Part shown: piece after piece, positions 1-8,369 of the stretch
Numbering within the stretch: position 1 is the first letter of the stretch
Layout of the letters: each line of letters opens with the position of its first letter
Assembly: GCF_008801605.1 (NCBI RefSeq)
Contig: NZ_VZPJ01000001.1
Span: forward strand, 558,001 to 622,000
Length of the DNA stretch: 64,000 nucleotides
Source: Pseudomonas brassicacearum subsp. brassicacearum
GTDB lineage: Bacteria > Pseudomonadota > Gammaproteobacteria > Pseudomonadales > Pseudomonadaceae
Reading direction: 5' to 3'
Made by a program: the position numbers and the translations under genes
The notes under the pieces: model-generated
Database searches by the model: none
The model's input: the letters and a program-made list of their open reading frames with translations, nothing else
Told to the model about the DNA's origin: nothing

Positions 1-1
1 G

Positions 2-85
2 CGCGCCGGCGATATTGCGGGAGCTGTCGAAGAAGGTATTCGCTCAGGCTGCCCGAATCTCATTGAACTACCGATCATGCCCTGA
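2..85 (+). CDS. C-terminal tail of a TPP-dependent enzyme (partial)
   Basis: An open frame enters from the left edge and ends at TGA 83-85. Its 27 residues include GDIAGAVEEGIRSGCPNLIE, which resembles the last helix and strand of thiamine-diphosphate enzymes of the acetolactate synthase / benzoylformate decarboxylase family, where the chain ends shortly after a PxLIEVP-like strand. Only the tail is visible, so the exact enzyme cannot be named, and whether the gene is intact upstream is unknown. The next recognisable sequence downstream is a decayed gene on the other strand. Confidence 0.45.
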   Translation, partial: RAGDIAGAVEEGIRSGCPNLIELPIMP

Positions 86-237
86 AGGAATGGGCGCACC
101 TTGTCCCTGCCCCGCCTGTACGGGACTTATTCTGGTATGCCGAACTGTCATTTCTGAGAGTGCAATCGCGAGTTCCTGAACAGAGTTAGGCCTAGATGCT
201 CATCTCGCGGTGCAAACTGCTCCAGCAACAAGCCGAT

Positions 238-643
238 TCAGTGCACGTCAGCATCCTGGACTCGATCCTGGACCTTGAACGCAACAGAGAAGACATTCAG
301 AGTCATCGCAACCAGTGCGTAATATCCGAATACCCCCGTCAACTCGACGACAGCGGGCTCTCCAAACGCTTGCACAGCTTGCGCATAAAGACCGTCGTCG
401 ATACGGCGAGTCTCGTACAGCGTCTTGCCCACTCGATAAACCAGCAGTTCATCATCTCGGGTGAATCGCGGCGATGTCTGCTGACGCAGCGCTTCGATGA
501 CCTGATCAGATACACCCGCCGAACGCGCGATCGGTTCATGAATCTGCCACTCGGCCTGTGGTTGCCCACCATGAAGCCGTGAACAGGATTGCGAGTTCGC
601 AGCCGAGTGCTATAGCGGCAGAACGCACCCAGTCGCTGAGCAT
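238..643 (-). pseudogene. Carboxymuconolactone decarboxylase-like gene, frameshifted and 5'-truncated
   Basis: Reading leftward, a first frame from ATG 643 gives LGCELAILFTASWWAT, matching the conserved RELAIL segment of carboxymuconolactone decarboxylase/AhpD-like proteins. Near position 555 the homology jumps frame and continues as EWQIHEPIARSAGVSDQ, then RDDELLVY, and ends with VVELTGVFGYYALVAMTLNVF, the family's C-terminal helix. At least one frameshift is needed to join them, and about 45 N-terminal residues usual for this family are missing. The family acts on lactones such as 4-carboxymuconolactone or on peroxides. I take this as a dead relic of an aromatic or terpenoid catabolic gene. 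A small plus-strand frame over the same bases is its shadow. Confidence 0.75.
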
Positions 644-736
644 GATGGGTTAGTTCAGGGCTGCGAATCAGGGTCGATAGCGGCCCTTGGTGACAGGCAG
701 CTACCCGCGACGAACGTCGATCAAGAATCGGATGGA

Positions 737-1645
737 TCAGCGCGATTTAAACGCAGACATGTCCTGAAGCAACATGGTGAGTAAGCGACTCGAGCCGACA
801 CTCAGTTGCCTTCCCAAGCGGCTGATCAAATGCACTCGCGGGCTGGCAAAAATTTCGTTGTGCAGAGCCAGAGTACAAAGGCGACCGGCCTCCACCTCTT
901 CGTCCACCACGAACGTGGGCAGGAGCGTCACTCCGCCTTGCATGGAGTAACGCTTGAGCATGGCGATGGTGTTGCAGGTCAAGGTCGGATTTAGCATGAC
1001 ACCCAACTGATGCTCAGCGAGCGTGAGAATCTGTCTGATGCCAAAGGAGACACCTGGCAACGCCAGTCGGTACGAGTCCAATCCTTCAAGCGGAATCGGG
1101 CTTTTGGTTTGGGCCAAAGGGTGCTGTGGATTAACGATCACGCGGACCGGCTGCGGTTGGGAGGCGTGGGTGCGTATTTTCGGATCAGCCGCCGGGTTGA
1201 ATACCAAGCCTAAATGCGCTTCATCCTCTACGACCTGCCGTATGACTTCGTTACTACCGCATACATTCACCTGAATTTCGACCTTTGGGTAGAGCGCTGA
1301 GAAGTTGCTCAGCGGACCTGCCAATCCATCGATGAATCCTTCTCCCACCGCCAGCACCACGGATCCGCTCTGAAGCCCTCGCAACGCCTGCAGGGAATCA
1401 AGCAACAGTTCTTGATGCGTCAGACGCTGGCGGTAATAGCCCAGTACGCGGTCACCGGCCTCGGTAGGTTTTACACCCCGCCGATGCCGCTCCAGCAGTG
1501 GCGCACCGAGTTCCTGCTCGAGCTGGCTTATCTGCCGGCTTACGGCGGACGGCGCGACGTTCAGGAAATCAGCCGCAGCTCGTACGCTGCCAAGTCTTAC
1601 GGCCTCGAAGAAATAGAGGATTCGACGATCCTGCACCAAGCTCAT
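737..1645 (-). CDS. LysR-family transcriptional regulator
   Basis: A 302-residue LysR-type regulator. The N-terminal winged helix-turn-helix spans about residues 5-65 (FFEAVRLGSVRAAADFLNVAPSAVSRQISQLE), followed by a linker helix and a two-lobed substrate-binding domain from about residue 92. Length is normal for the family. It is transcribed away from the cysE-like gene, and the roughly 105 bp between them holds a T-N11-A palindrome 12 bp upstream of its start, the arrangement of an autoregulated LysR gene that also controls its divergent neighbour. The inferred target is therefore the 1752-8281 unit. The inducer is unknown; a substrate or intermediate of that unit is the natural guess. Confidence 0.9.
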   Translation of the reverse strand: MSLVQDRRILYFFEAVRLGSVRAAADFLNVAPSAVSRQISQLEQELGAPLLERHRRGVKPTEAGDRVLGYYRQRLTHQELLLDSLQALRGLQSGSVVLAVGEGFIDGLAGPLSNFSALYPKVEIQVNVCGSNEVIRQVVEDEAHLGLVFNPAADPKIRTHASQPQPVRVIVNPQHPLAQTKSPIPLEGLDSYRLALPGVSFGIRQILTLAEHQLGVMLNPTLTCNTIAMLKRYSMQGGVTLLPTFVVDEEVEAGRLCTLALHNEIFASPRVHLISRLGRQLSVGSSRLLTMLLQDMSAFKSR

Positions 1646-1656
1646 ACATCTCCCTG

Positions 1657-1675
1657 TGTTGCGCTAAAGGCAACA
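1657..1675. promoter_or_regulatory. Probable LysR operator (TGTTGC-N7-GCAACA)
   Basis: A perfect 6-bp inverted repeat, TGTTGC then 7 bp then GCAACA, contains the T-N11-A pattern typical of LysR recognition sites. It lies between the divergent LysR gene (start 1645) and the cysE-like gene (start 1752), so it is well placed to control both. Confidence 0.6.
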
Positions 1676-1751
1676 AAGTTTCGAATTTGTGAATATTGCT
1701 GGAGCTTCCGCGGCGTGTCCATACTCGATCCATCAGCAACAGGAGATGGAT

Positions 1752-2516
1752 ATGAGCCCCCTTTGGCAGCGCCTTCGCGATCAAGCCCACCAACTGGCCG
1801 AGCGCAACCCGGCACTACGCGACTATGCGACAAGCCACCTGCTGGCCTATTCCACCTTCGAGGCTGCGCTCGCCGCGAACCTTGCACGTCAGCTGCAAGC
1901 GCAAGCCAGCAACGTGGCATTGGAAAGCTGGTTCAAGTCGATCATCGCCGCCACCCCCTCCATCGCGCAGGCCGCCGCCGCCGATATCAACCATTTGGAA
2001 GTCGTCAATCCTGCCTGCCTGGACCACCTCACGGCTTTCCTCACGTTCCGTGGCATCCAGGCGGTTCAGGCTTATCGCATTGCCCATGTGCTGTGGACTG
2101 AGGGTGACGTGCAAAGCGCCGTGCTCGTGCAGAACTGGGCAGCAAACACCTGGGCTATCGATATCCATCCGGCGGCGCGCCTGGGCAGATCCCTTTTTGT
2201 CGATCACGGCATTGGCCTCGTCATTGGCGAAACCGCCGTAGTCGAGGATGAGGTCAGCCTGTGGCACGGGGTGACGCTGGGCAGCACGCTCAACGAAGCC
2301 GGCGACCGACACCCGAAAGTCCGTAGAGGCGCACTGATTTGCGCGGGAGCGACCGTGCTCGGAAACATCGAAGTTGGCACCAACGCGATCGTGGCGGCCA
2401 ACTCGGTAGTGCTCAAATCCGTGGCCGCTGGAACGGTTGTCGCCGGGACTCCGGCCAAGGTTGTCGGCAATACCCCAACGTCTCTCGCCACCTTCACAAC
2501 AAAATCCCAAGGCTAA
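1752..2516 (+). CDS. cysE: Serine O-acetyltransferase (CysE-type)
   Basis: Predicted to acetylate L-serine with acetyl-CoA, the first step of cysteine synthesis, in the cytoplasm. The 254-residue chain has the helical SATase N-domain (about 1-130) and a left-handed beta-helix of hexapeptide repeats (about 135-235) containing DIHPAARLG, the active-site HGIGLVIGETAVV and WHGVTLGS, and the typical AGTPAKVVG end. The start at 1752 is chosen because AGGAG (1741-1745) sits 6 bp upstream; an ATG at 1746 is too close, and a frame open from 1689 has no ribosome site. It is odd to find this gene leading a catabolic unit with no other cysteine genes nearby; it may be an accessory copy, or acetylate a related hydroxy-amino acid. 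Confidence 0.85.
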   Translation: MSPLWQRLRDQAHQLAERNPALRDYATSHLLAYSTFEAALAANLARQLQAQASNVALESWFKSIIAATPSIAQAAAADINHLEVVNPACLDHLTAFLTFRGIQAVQAYRIAHVLWTEGDVQSAVLVQNWAANTWAIDIHPAARLGRSLFVDHGIGLVIGETAVVEDEVSLWHGVTLGSTLNEAGDRHPKVRRGALICAGATVLGNIEVGTNAIVAANSVVLKSVAAGTVVAGTPAKVVGNTPTSLATFTTKSQG

Positions 2517-2531
2517 CCAGGAGCCACCACC

Positions 2532-3422
2532 ATGACAGCCGTTGCTCAATTTCCGCAGGGTATCGATCACCCCCTGGTCACCGTGCGAAATCACGCCGAG
2601 GCTTTGGAGCTTTATCGCAGGATGGGATTCGCGCCTTCTCCAGTCAGCTATCACCCGTGGGGAAGCGTGACGTCCTTGATGATGTTCCCCAGCAACTTCA
2701 TCGAGCTGATTGGTGTCGATGACCCGTCCAAGTTCGGTACCAACTCGGTGAACGGCTTCTGCTTCGGACGCCAGTTGGGTCAATTCCTTGACCGCGGCGA
2801 GGAAGGTGTCTCGTTGGTGGCGCTGCACAGCAAGGACGCCGATGCCGATCATGGGCGGATGGTCGAGGCTGGACTCGACAGCCAGGGGCGTATTGATTTC
2901 CGCCGCAGAATGACCCTCCCCGATGGTCGCCACGATGAAGCGGTGGTGTCGCTGGCGCTCTTTATCGACCCAGCACTGCCCGACGCCTCCAACTTTATCT
3001 GCCATCAACACCGTCCTGAGCTGATCTGGGTTCCAGGCTGGCAGAACCATCCAAATGGCGCGGACGGGATTCTCGCCATCACCTATCTGGCAGACCCCAA
3101 GCTGCTTGAACCTCGCTGGCGCGCCATCTATGGCGATGCGGTGAAATATAAAGGCGCCGTCCTGGAAGCAGATACCCAATGCGGTGTGTTGCGTGCCATC
3201 GACGCTACGACAGCGGCCCAGGAGTTTCCAGGCATGGACCTGCCCAAGAGGGCTCAGCAATCCCCTCACGCTATTTCCATTCGCCTGCACACAAAAAGCC
3301 TCATGACATTGCGATCGATCCTCGAACACAACGAAGTTCCCCATCGTGACCTTCCCGGTAGGGTCTTCGTTGAGCCGCAAGCGGCCGGCAACGTCATCCT
3401 CGAATTCGTACAGAACTATTAA
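2532..3422 (+). CDS. Glyoxalase/VOC-superfamily protein
   Basis: A 296-residue protein of the glyoxalase-like (Glyoxalase_3/VOC) fold. The N-terminal half begins GIDHPLVTVRN and contains FPSNFIELIGVDDPSKFG, a typical beta-alpha-beta-beta-beta module with a potential metal ligand His13-region and Glu at FIELIG. The second module (about 165-290) includes HQHRPELIWVPGW and ends with NVILEFVQN, a second Glu ligand position. It follows the cysE-like gene by 15 bp with an AGGAG ribosome site and is presumably co-transcribed. Members include isomerases and dioxygenases as well as resistance proteins, so the reaction is unknown; in this unit it most likely handles a small hydroxy-acid or keto intermediate. 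Confidence 0.7.
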   Translation: MTAVAQFPQGIDHPLVTVRNHAEALELYRRMGFAPSPVSYHPWGSVTSLMMFPSNFIELIGVDDPSKFGTNSVNGFCFGRQLGQFLDRGEEGVSLVALHSKDADADHGRMVEAGLDSQGRIDFRRRMTLPDGRHDEAVVSLALFIDPALPDASNFICHQHRPELIWVPGWQNHPNGADGILAITYLADPKLLEPRWRAIYGDAVKYKGAVLEADTQCGVLRAIDATTAAQEFPGMDLPKRAQQSPHAISIRLHTKSLMTLRSILEHNEVPHRDLPGRVFVEPQAAGNVILEFVQNY

Positions 3423-3436
3423 CTGAGACTGTTCAA

Positions 3437-4333
3437 ATGACTATGAAAGTTGGCGTCATTGGTTTGGGTAACATGGGCGGTGGCATGGCCGCAACGCTCG
3501 CTGGCAAAGGCTTTGATGTGAGTGGCTTCGATCTTTCTGAAGCGGCGCTCGCCCAGGCTAAAGAGAAAGGCGTCAAACCGATCACTGACCGTAAACAGCT
3601 GATCAAGGAATCGGATGTTTTGATCCTGTCCCTGCCTAAAGCCGAACATGTGGAGGCGGTGTGCCTGGGTCAGGGTGGAATTATCGAATTCGGCCGTGAA
3701 GGCCTGATCGTGGTGGACACCACCACCTCCACCCCTGAAGCCAGCCGCAAGGTCGCCACTGCACTGGCAAGAATGGGTATCGCCTTCATCGATGCACCAG
3801 TCTCCGGCGGGCCCAAGGGTGCCGCTACCGGGACCATGTCGATGGTCATCGGCGCAGAGGATGCGGATCTGGCTCGCGCCATGCCGGTACTGGAAGGCAT
3901 GAGCGGTACGCGCGTTCATGTAGGTAAATGTGGCGCCGGCAACGTGGCAAAAATCGCCAACAACATGCTCGCCGCGTGTCACTTGATCAGCACCGCGGAA
4001 GCCGTCTCGATGGCCGCTAAAGCAGGTGTGGAACCTGAAAAGCTGTTGCAGGGGTTGAACGCAGGTTCGGGCCGCAGTGGCGCTACCCAGGTCATGTTCC
4101 CTAACTGGGTCCTGAACAAGGCGTATGACTCGGGTTTCACCATGGGTTTGATGCGCAAAGACGTTGGGCTCGCCAGTGACCTGGCCGACAGCCTGGATCT
4201 CGACCTTCCCCTGTCCAGGATCGTCGCCCTGCTTTGGGAAGCCAGCAGCGAATCGCTGCCAGATAACGAAGACTTCTGCGCGATTGTCCAGCGCACCGAT
4301 GCCAAACTTTATGGCCGTGAGAATAATCAATGA
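3437..4333 (+). CDS. NAD(P)-dependent beta-hydroxyacid dehydrogenase (3-hydroxyisobutyrate dehydrogenase family)
   Basis: Oxidises a beta-hydroxy acid (3-hydroxyisobutyrate, threonate or tartronate-type) with NAD(P)+. The 298 residues start with the Rossmann motif GVIGLGNMGGGMA (residues 6-18); the substrate-binding signature DAPVSGGPKGA is at 119-129 and the catalytic lysine is K172 in GNVAKIANN. The all-alpha C-terminal domain (about 175-295) is complete. It overlaps the downstream aldehyde dehydrogenase by 4 bp (ATGA), so the two are translationally coupled and probably act in sequence: alcohol to aldehyde or semialdehyde, then to acid. Substrate specificity cannot be read from sequence; the threonate dehydrogenase branch is one candidate. 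Confidence 0.85.
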   Translation: MTMKVGVIGLGNMGGGMAATLAGKGFDVSGFDLSEAALAQAKEKGVKPITDRKQLIKESDVLILSLPKAEHVEAVCLGQGGIIEFGREGLIVVDTTTSTPEASRKVATALARMGIAFIDAPVSGGPKGAATGTMSMVIGAEDADLARAMPVLEGMSGTRVHVGKCGAGNVAKIANNMLAACHLISTAEAVSMAAKAGVEPEKLLQGLNAGSGRSGATQVMFPNWVLNKAYDSGFTMGLMRKDVGLASDLADSLDLDLPLSRIVALLWEASSESLPDNEDFCAIVQRTDAKLYGRENNQ

Positions 4334-5847
4334 GCGCTCAAAAAATCCTTGAACTGATGCGCCCATTCTGGGGTGATCGCAGTGTGGTCGGCAGCTTCGT
4401 CGGTGGCGAGTTCATCGATGGTCACGGCTCCACGGTAGAAGTACGAAATGCTCACGATGACAGCGTGTTGCTTACCTTCCCCGATGCTGATGAGACGTTG
4501 ATTGCACAGACCGACAAAGTGGCAAAGGCAGCACAGGCCCAATGGTGGGCGCTCACTGCCCAAACGCGTGGCCGTGCGATGTATCAGGTCGGCACGCTTA
4601 TTCGCGAAAACACTGACAGCCTCGCACAGATCGAATCGTTGACGGGCAACAAGCCCATTCGTGACGCCAAGGTCGAGGTGTCCAAGGTCGCGGAAATGTT
4701 CGAATACTACGCAGGTTGGGCAGACAAACTGCACGGCGAAGTCATTCCTGTTCCGACCTCGCATCTAAACTACGTGACTTACGAGCCACTGGGCACTGTC
4801 CTGCAAATTACGCCCTGGAACGCTCCGATCTTTACATGCGGCTGGCAGATCGCACCGGCCATCGCCGCGGGCAATGCGGTCATCCTCAAACCCTCTGAGC
4901 TGACCGCCTTGTCGTCGCTCGTGGTCGGCGTATTGATCGAGCGTGCAGGTGTCCCCAAGGGTCTGGTCAATATCATCGCAGGCTTTGGTCACACCATCGG
5001 CCAAGGCTTTATCGCCAAGGCTGACATCCGCAAAGTTGTCTTTGTGGGCTCGCCAGCAACAGGCCGACACATCGCCGTCGCAGCCGCGCAGCGTTGCATC
5101 CCTGCGGTGCTGGAATTGGGTGGAAAATCGGCAAACATCGTGTTCGAGGATGCCGATCTTGACGTCGCATTGCGCGGCGCTCAAGCAGCAATTTTCTCCG
5201 GTGCTGGCCAGAGTTGTGTATCAGGCTCTCGCTTGCTGGTCCAGGAGTCGATTTTTGAAAAATTCACCCAAGCCCTTGCCCGGGCAGCCACGAACTTCAA
5301 GGTCGGCGATCCGAGCGATCCTGAAACGCAGATAGGCCCGATCAACAACGCCAAACAGTACAACCATGTAAAAACCATGGTCGAAGGCGCGTTGAAAGAT
5401 GGCGCGAAACTGGTCGGCCAAGATGCAGATCCCATTCCGGACAAGCCTGGGTACTACATCAACCCAACCGTATTGGCCGGAACGAACGACCTGTACTGCG
5501 CACAGGAGGAGATCTTCGGGCCGGTGGTGGTCGCCATCCCGTTCAAAGACGAAGCCGATGCAATCCGCATCGCCAACGACAGTCGCTTCGGGTTGGCCGG
5601 CGGTGTATGGACGAGAGATGTCGGTCGTGCACACCGAGTGGCCAAGCAAGTCCGCGCGGGGACCTTCTGGATCAACGGCTACAAGACTATTCACGTCAGC
5701 TCACCGTTCGGCGGTTACGGCGAGAGCGGCTATGGTCGTTCCTCCGGGCTGGACGCTCTTCGCGAATACAGCGAAGTGAAAAGTGTTTGGGTCGAAACCG
5801 CTGCTAAACCTGCCGCCAGCTTCGGCTACGGCGCGAGCCTGGAGTAA
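4330..5847 (+). CDS. NAD-dependent aldehyde dehydrogenase
   Basis: A 505-residue class 3 aldehyde dehydrogenase superfamily member of normal length. The NAD-binding segment TPWNAPIFTCGWQIAPAIAAG, the catalytic glutamate in LELGGKSANIVFEDADLD and the catalytic cysteine in GAGQSCVSGSRL are all present, as is the C-terminal SPFGGYGESGYGR. The start overlaps the stop of the preceding dehydrogenase by 4 bp. It should oxidise the aldehyde made by its neighbour to a carboxylate. The surrounding genes suggest an acyl-amino-acid or hydroxy-acid pathway, but the substrate is not known. A close match to the betaine/succinate semialdehyde enzymes is not evident by eye. Confidence 0.88.
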   Translation: MSAQKILELMRPFWGDRSVVGSFVGGEFIDGHGSTVEVRNAHDDSVLLTFPDADETLIAQTDKVAKAAQAQWWALTAQTRGRAMYQVGTLIRENTDSLAQIESLTGNKPIRDAKVEVSKVAEMFEYYAGWADKLHGEVIPVPTSHLNYVTYEPLGTVLQITPWNAPIFTCGWQIAPAIAAGNAVILKPSELTALSSLVVGVLIERAGVPKGLVNIIAGFGHTIGQGFIAKADIRKVVFVGSPATGRHIAVAAAQRCIPAVLELGGKSANIVFEDADLDVALRGAQAAIFSGAGQSCVSGSRLLVQESIFEKFTQALARAATNFKVGDPSDPETQIGPINNAKQYNHVKTMVEGALKDGAKLVGQDADPIPDKPGYYINPTVLAGTNDLYCAQEEIFGPVVVAIPFKDEADAIRIANDSRFGLAGGVWTRDVGRAHRVAKQVRAGTFWINGYKTIHVSSPFGGYGESGYGRSSGLDALREYSEVKSVWVETAAKPAASFGYGASLE

Positions 5848-5852
5848 GCACC

Positions 5853-7010
5853 ATGTCGATCTCCAAAGCCTTGATAGAAGACGCCATTACCTGGCGCCGT
5901 GGTTTTCACGCGACCCCCGAGCTCGGCTACAACGAACTGCAGACCTCTGACCGTGTTGCACAGCTTCTTGAAAGCTTTGGAGTCGAAGTCCATCGCGGGT
6001 TGGGCGGTACCGGCGTGATCGGCACCTTGAGCAATGGCCAGGGCCCTACCATCGGCATTCGAGCCGACATGGACGCCCTGCCCATCCAGGAGCTGGGACA
6101 CTGTAGCCACAAATCGACTCATCAAGGCTGCATGCATGCCTGTGGGCATGATGGGCATACGGCAATTCTGCTGGCCACCGCTCGCCATCTAAGTGAAACC
6201 CGGCATTTCAGCGGAACCGTCCACTTTGTTTTTCAACCCGCCGAGGAAGGTCTCGCGGGGGCAAAAAAAATGATCGACGACGGACTGTTCAAGCAATTTC
6301 CCATGGATGCCATCTACGGTCTGCACAACTGGCCGGGCGCCCCGGCTGGGCACGTGGTGATCAATCCCGGTCCCATGATGGCGTCTCTGGATACCTTTGA
6401 AATCACCCTGACAGGCAAAGGCTGTCACGCCGCTATGCCGGACAAAGGGGCGGACCCCATCATTGCTGCGGCGCAGCTGATCCTCGCCTTGCAGACGATC
6501 CCCTCTCGGCGGCTATCCCCGCTCGACAGTGCGGTGATCAGTGTCACCCAAATCAACGCAGGCGAAGCGATCAATGTCATTCCTGAAACGGCGGTGATCA
6601 AGGGAACAGTACGCTGCTTGCAGTCTCCGGTTCGCGACAAGGTCCAAGCGCTGATAGGTCAGTTCGTAGAACAGTTACCGGTGACCTTCGACGTCAAGGG
6701 ACAGTTGACGTACCTCGTTGGTTATCCCGTCACGGAAAACCATCCGCAAGCAGCCTCAATGGTTCGCCGGGCGGCGGTTGCGGCTGTGGGCGAGTCAAAA
6801 GTCCAGTGGGGATGTAATCCTTCAATGGCCTCGGAAGACTTCTCTTTCATGCTCCAGGCCTGCCCCGGTGCTTACTTGTGGATGGGGGTCGATGGAGAGA
6901 AACCGTCAGCCGCGTTGCATAACCCTTACTACGACTTTAACGATCAGGTCATTGAGCCTGGTGTAGCTGTTTGGACCCAATTGGTAGAGCAATCACTACC
7001 GTTAACCTGA
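5853..7010 (+). CDS. M20-family amidohydrolase (hippurate hydrolase / N-acyl-amino-acid amidohydrolase type)
   Basis: Hydrolyses an N-acyl amino acid or similar amide in the cytoplasm using a metal pair. In the 385 residues the motifs are in order: GIRADMDALPIQE (68-80), the metal site CMHACGHDGHT (93-103) and the general-base QPAEEG (128-133), followed by the dimerisation domain (about 180-290) and a final HNPYYDFND metal-ligand region. It begins 5 bp after the aldehyde dehydrogenase, so it is part of the same unit. Together with the binding-protein gene next door it suggests uptake and cleavage of an acylated amino acid, whose parts are then oxidised by the two dehydrogenases. Confidence 0.88.
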   Translation: MSISKALIEDAITWRRGFHATPELGYNELQTSDRVAQLLESFGVEVHRGLGGTGVIGTLSNGQGPTIGIRADMDALPIQELGHCSHKSTHQGCMHACGHDGHTAILLATARHLSETRHFSGTVHFVFQPAEEGLAGAKKMIDDGLFKQFPMDAIYGLHNWPGAPAGHVVINPGPMMASLDTFEITLTGKGCHAAMPDKGADPIIAAAQLILALQTIPSRRLSPLDSAVISVTQINAGEAINVIPETAVIKGTVRCLQSPVRDKVQALIGQFVEQLPVTFDVKGQLTYLVGYPVTENHPQAASMVRRAAVAAVGESKVQWGCNPSMASEDFSFMLQACPGAYLWMGVDGEKPSAALHNPYYDFNDQVIEPGVAVWTQLVEQSLPLT

Positions 7011-7240
7011 TGGAACGTTGCCGTCCCACCGTAAACCGGCACTCAAAGCCGAAACAACAATAAGAAGACAACCATGCCAAATAATAAAAAGAAATACAGT
7101 CCTTGCTGGGTTCCCTGACGCCCTGCTCTTGTTTCTGCCCTCCAGATTTTGATGTTGAACGCTACGCCAGAACACCAGGCCGACGGCCTGGCTGCGTGCG
7201 GATTTAGCAACTTACCCGCCCCAAACACGAGAGCATCATA
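7011..7240 (+). promoter_or_regulatory. Leader region rich in Crc/Hfq-type CA motifs
   Basis: This 230 bp gap between the M20 gene and the binding-protein gene contains two uninterrupted AAnAAnAA runs, at 7053-7066 (AACAACAATAAGAA) and 7080-7093 (AATAATAAAAAGAA); a third overlaps codons 2-6 of the next gene (7245-7252). AAnAAnAA is the catalytic activity motif bound by Hfq with Crc in pseudomonads. A 14-codon frame starts at ATG 7074 and stops at 7118; it may be a leader peptide but has only a weak AAGAAG ribosome site. A 7-bp stem with 3-nt loop lies at 7175-7191. Confidence 0.5.
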
Positions 7241-8281
7241 ATGAAACAAGAAAAAAAGCTGTTGAAATTGGCCTCAACCGTAGCGTGCCTAACCCTCGGC
7301 AGCGTGTTTGCAATCACTGCCCATGCGGGGGCAACGCTTGATAACGTTAAAAAGAAAGGGTTCGTACAATGCGGCATCAGCGACGGCCTTCCGGGGTTTT
7401 CATATGCGGATGCCAAAGGTGAATTCCATGGGTTCGACGTCGATGTCTGTCGTGCCGTGGCAGCAGCCGTTTTCGGCGACGCAAAGAAGGTCAAGTACAC
7501 TCAGTTGACCGCCAAGGAGCGCTTTACCGCACTGCAATCGGGAGAAGTCGACATGCTCTCTCGAAGCACGACCTGGACGTCGTCCCGAGATGGAGCCATG
7601 GGCATCCAGTTCACCAACGTCGCTTATTATGACGGCCAGGGTTTTCTGATAAATAAAAAGCTCGGCGTCAAAAGCGCGAGGGAACTGGATGGCGCCACCT
7701 TCTGCATCCAGGCCGGTACGGTTACCGAGCTGAATCTGTCGGACTACTTCCGTAGCAACGGCATGAAGTACACCCCCATCACATTTGATACGTCTGATGA
7801 GAGTTTCAAGGCACTGGAGTCAGGACGTTGTGATGTTCTGACCACGGACCAATCGCAGCTTTACGGCCAGCGCCTTAAACTCGCAACCCCTGATGACTTC
7901 GCGGTTCTTCCCGACGTGATTTCAAAAGAGCCATTGACCCCTGCGGTACGCAGAGGCGATGAAGACTGGTTCACCGTAGTGCGCTGGTCGCTCGCCGCGA
8001 TGCTCAATGCCGAGGAACTGGGCATTACCTCGAAGAACGTCGCCGACATGGTCAAATCTTCCAAGAATCCCGACATCGCGCGGTTACTCGGAACGGAAGG
8101 TGCACTCGGCAAAGACCTGAACCTGCCCAATGACTGGGCGGCGAAAATTATTGCCCAGGTCGGCAACTACGGCGAATCCTTTGAACGCAATCTGGGGACG
8201 GGCAGTGACATGAAGATTAAACGCGGGCTGAACGCATTGTGGAGCCAAGGCGGTCTCCAATACGCTCCGCCTGTACGCTGA
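7241..8281 (+). CDS. Periplasmic amino-acid-binding protein of an ABC importer (AapJ/BztA type)
   Basis: A 346-residue family 3 solute-binding protein. Residues 1-29 form a Sec signal peptide ending in HAHA-like sequence (ITAHAGA), followed by a mature start LDNVKKKGFVQCGISDGLPGFSY and the ligand-site segment GFDVDVCRAVAAAVFGD. The length and RSTTWTSSRD match the general L-amino-acid binders of the AapJ/BztA group, longer than HisJ/GlnH. No permease or ATPase genes follow, so it must use a transporter encoded elsewhere or be a remnant of a larger set. A CA motif overlapping codons 2-6 suggests that translation is under Crc/Hfq control. Confidence 0.85.
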   Translation: MKQEKKLLKLASTVACLTLGSVFAITAHAGATLDNVKKKGFVQCGISDGLPGFSYADAKGEFHGFDVDVCRAVAAAVFGDAKKVKYTQLTAKERFTALQSGEVDMLSRSTTWTSSRDGAMGIQFTNVAYYDGQGFLINKKLGVKSARELDGATFCIQAGTVTELNLSDYFRSNGMKYTPITFDTSDESFKALESGRCDVLTTDQSQLYGQRLKLATPDDFAVLPDVISKEPLTPAVRRGDEDWFTVVRWSLAAMLNAEELGITSKNVADMVKSSKNPDIARLLGTEGALGKDLNLPNDWAAKIIAQVGNYGESFERNLGTGSDMKIKRGLNALWSQGGLQYAPPVR

Positions 8282-8289
8282 TCTTGACT

Positions 8290-8317
8290 TGCCCGGTAGT
8301 TAATTCTCTGCCGGGCA
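8290..8317. terminator. Possible stem-loop after the binding-protein gene
   Basis: TGCCCGG and CCGGGCA form a 7-bp stem with a 14-nt loop 8 bp after the stop codon at 8281. There is no clear T-run after it, so a rho-independent terminator is only a suggestion. Confidence 0.3.
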
Positions 8318-8369
8318 TGGCGGGAGAAGCCGGCGTGTCCATGCAATCAAGCTGACTCGTTCTGCTGGT

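Noticed and set aside
1815-3380. Long minus-strand frame (521 codons) across cysE and the VOC gene
   Set aside because: Antisense to two genes with clear homology; high GC at third positions keeps the opposite strand open. No family resemblance and no ribosome site.
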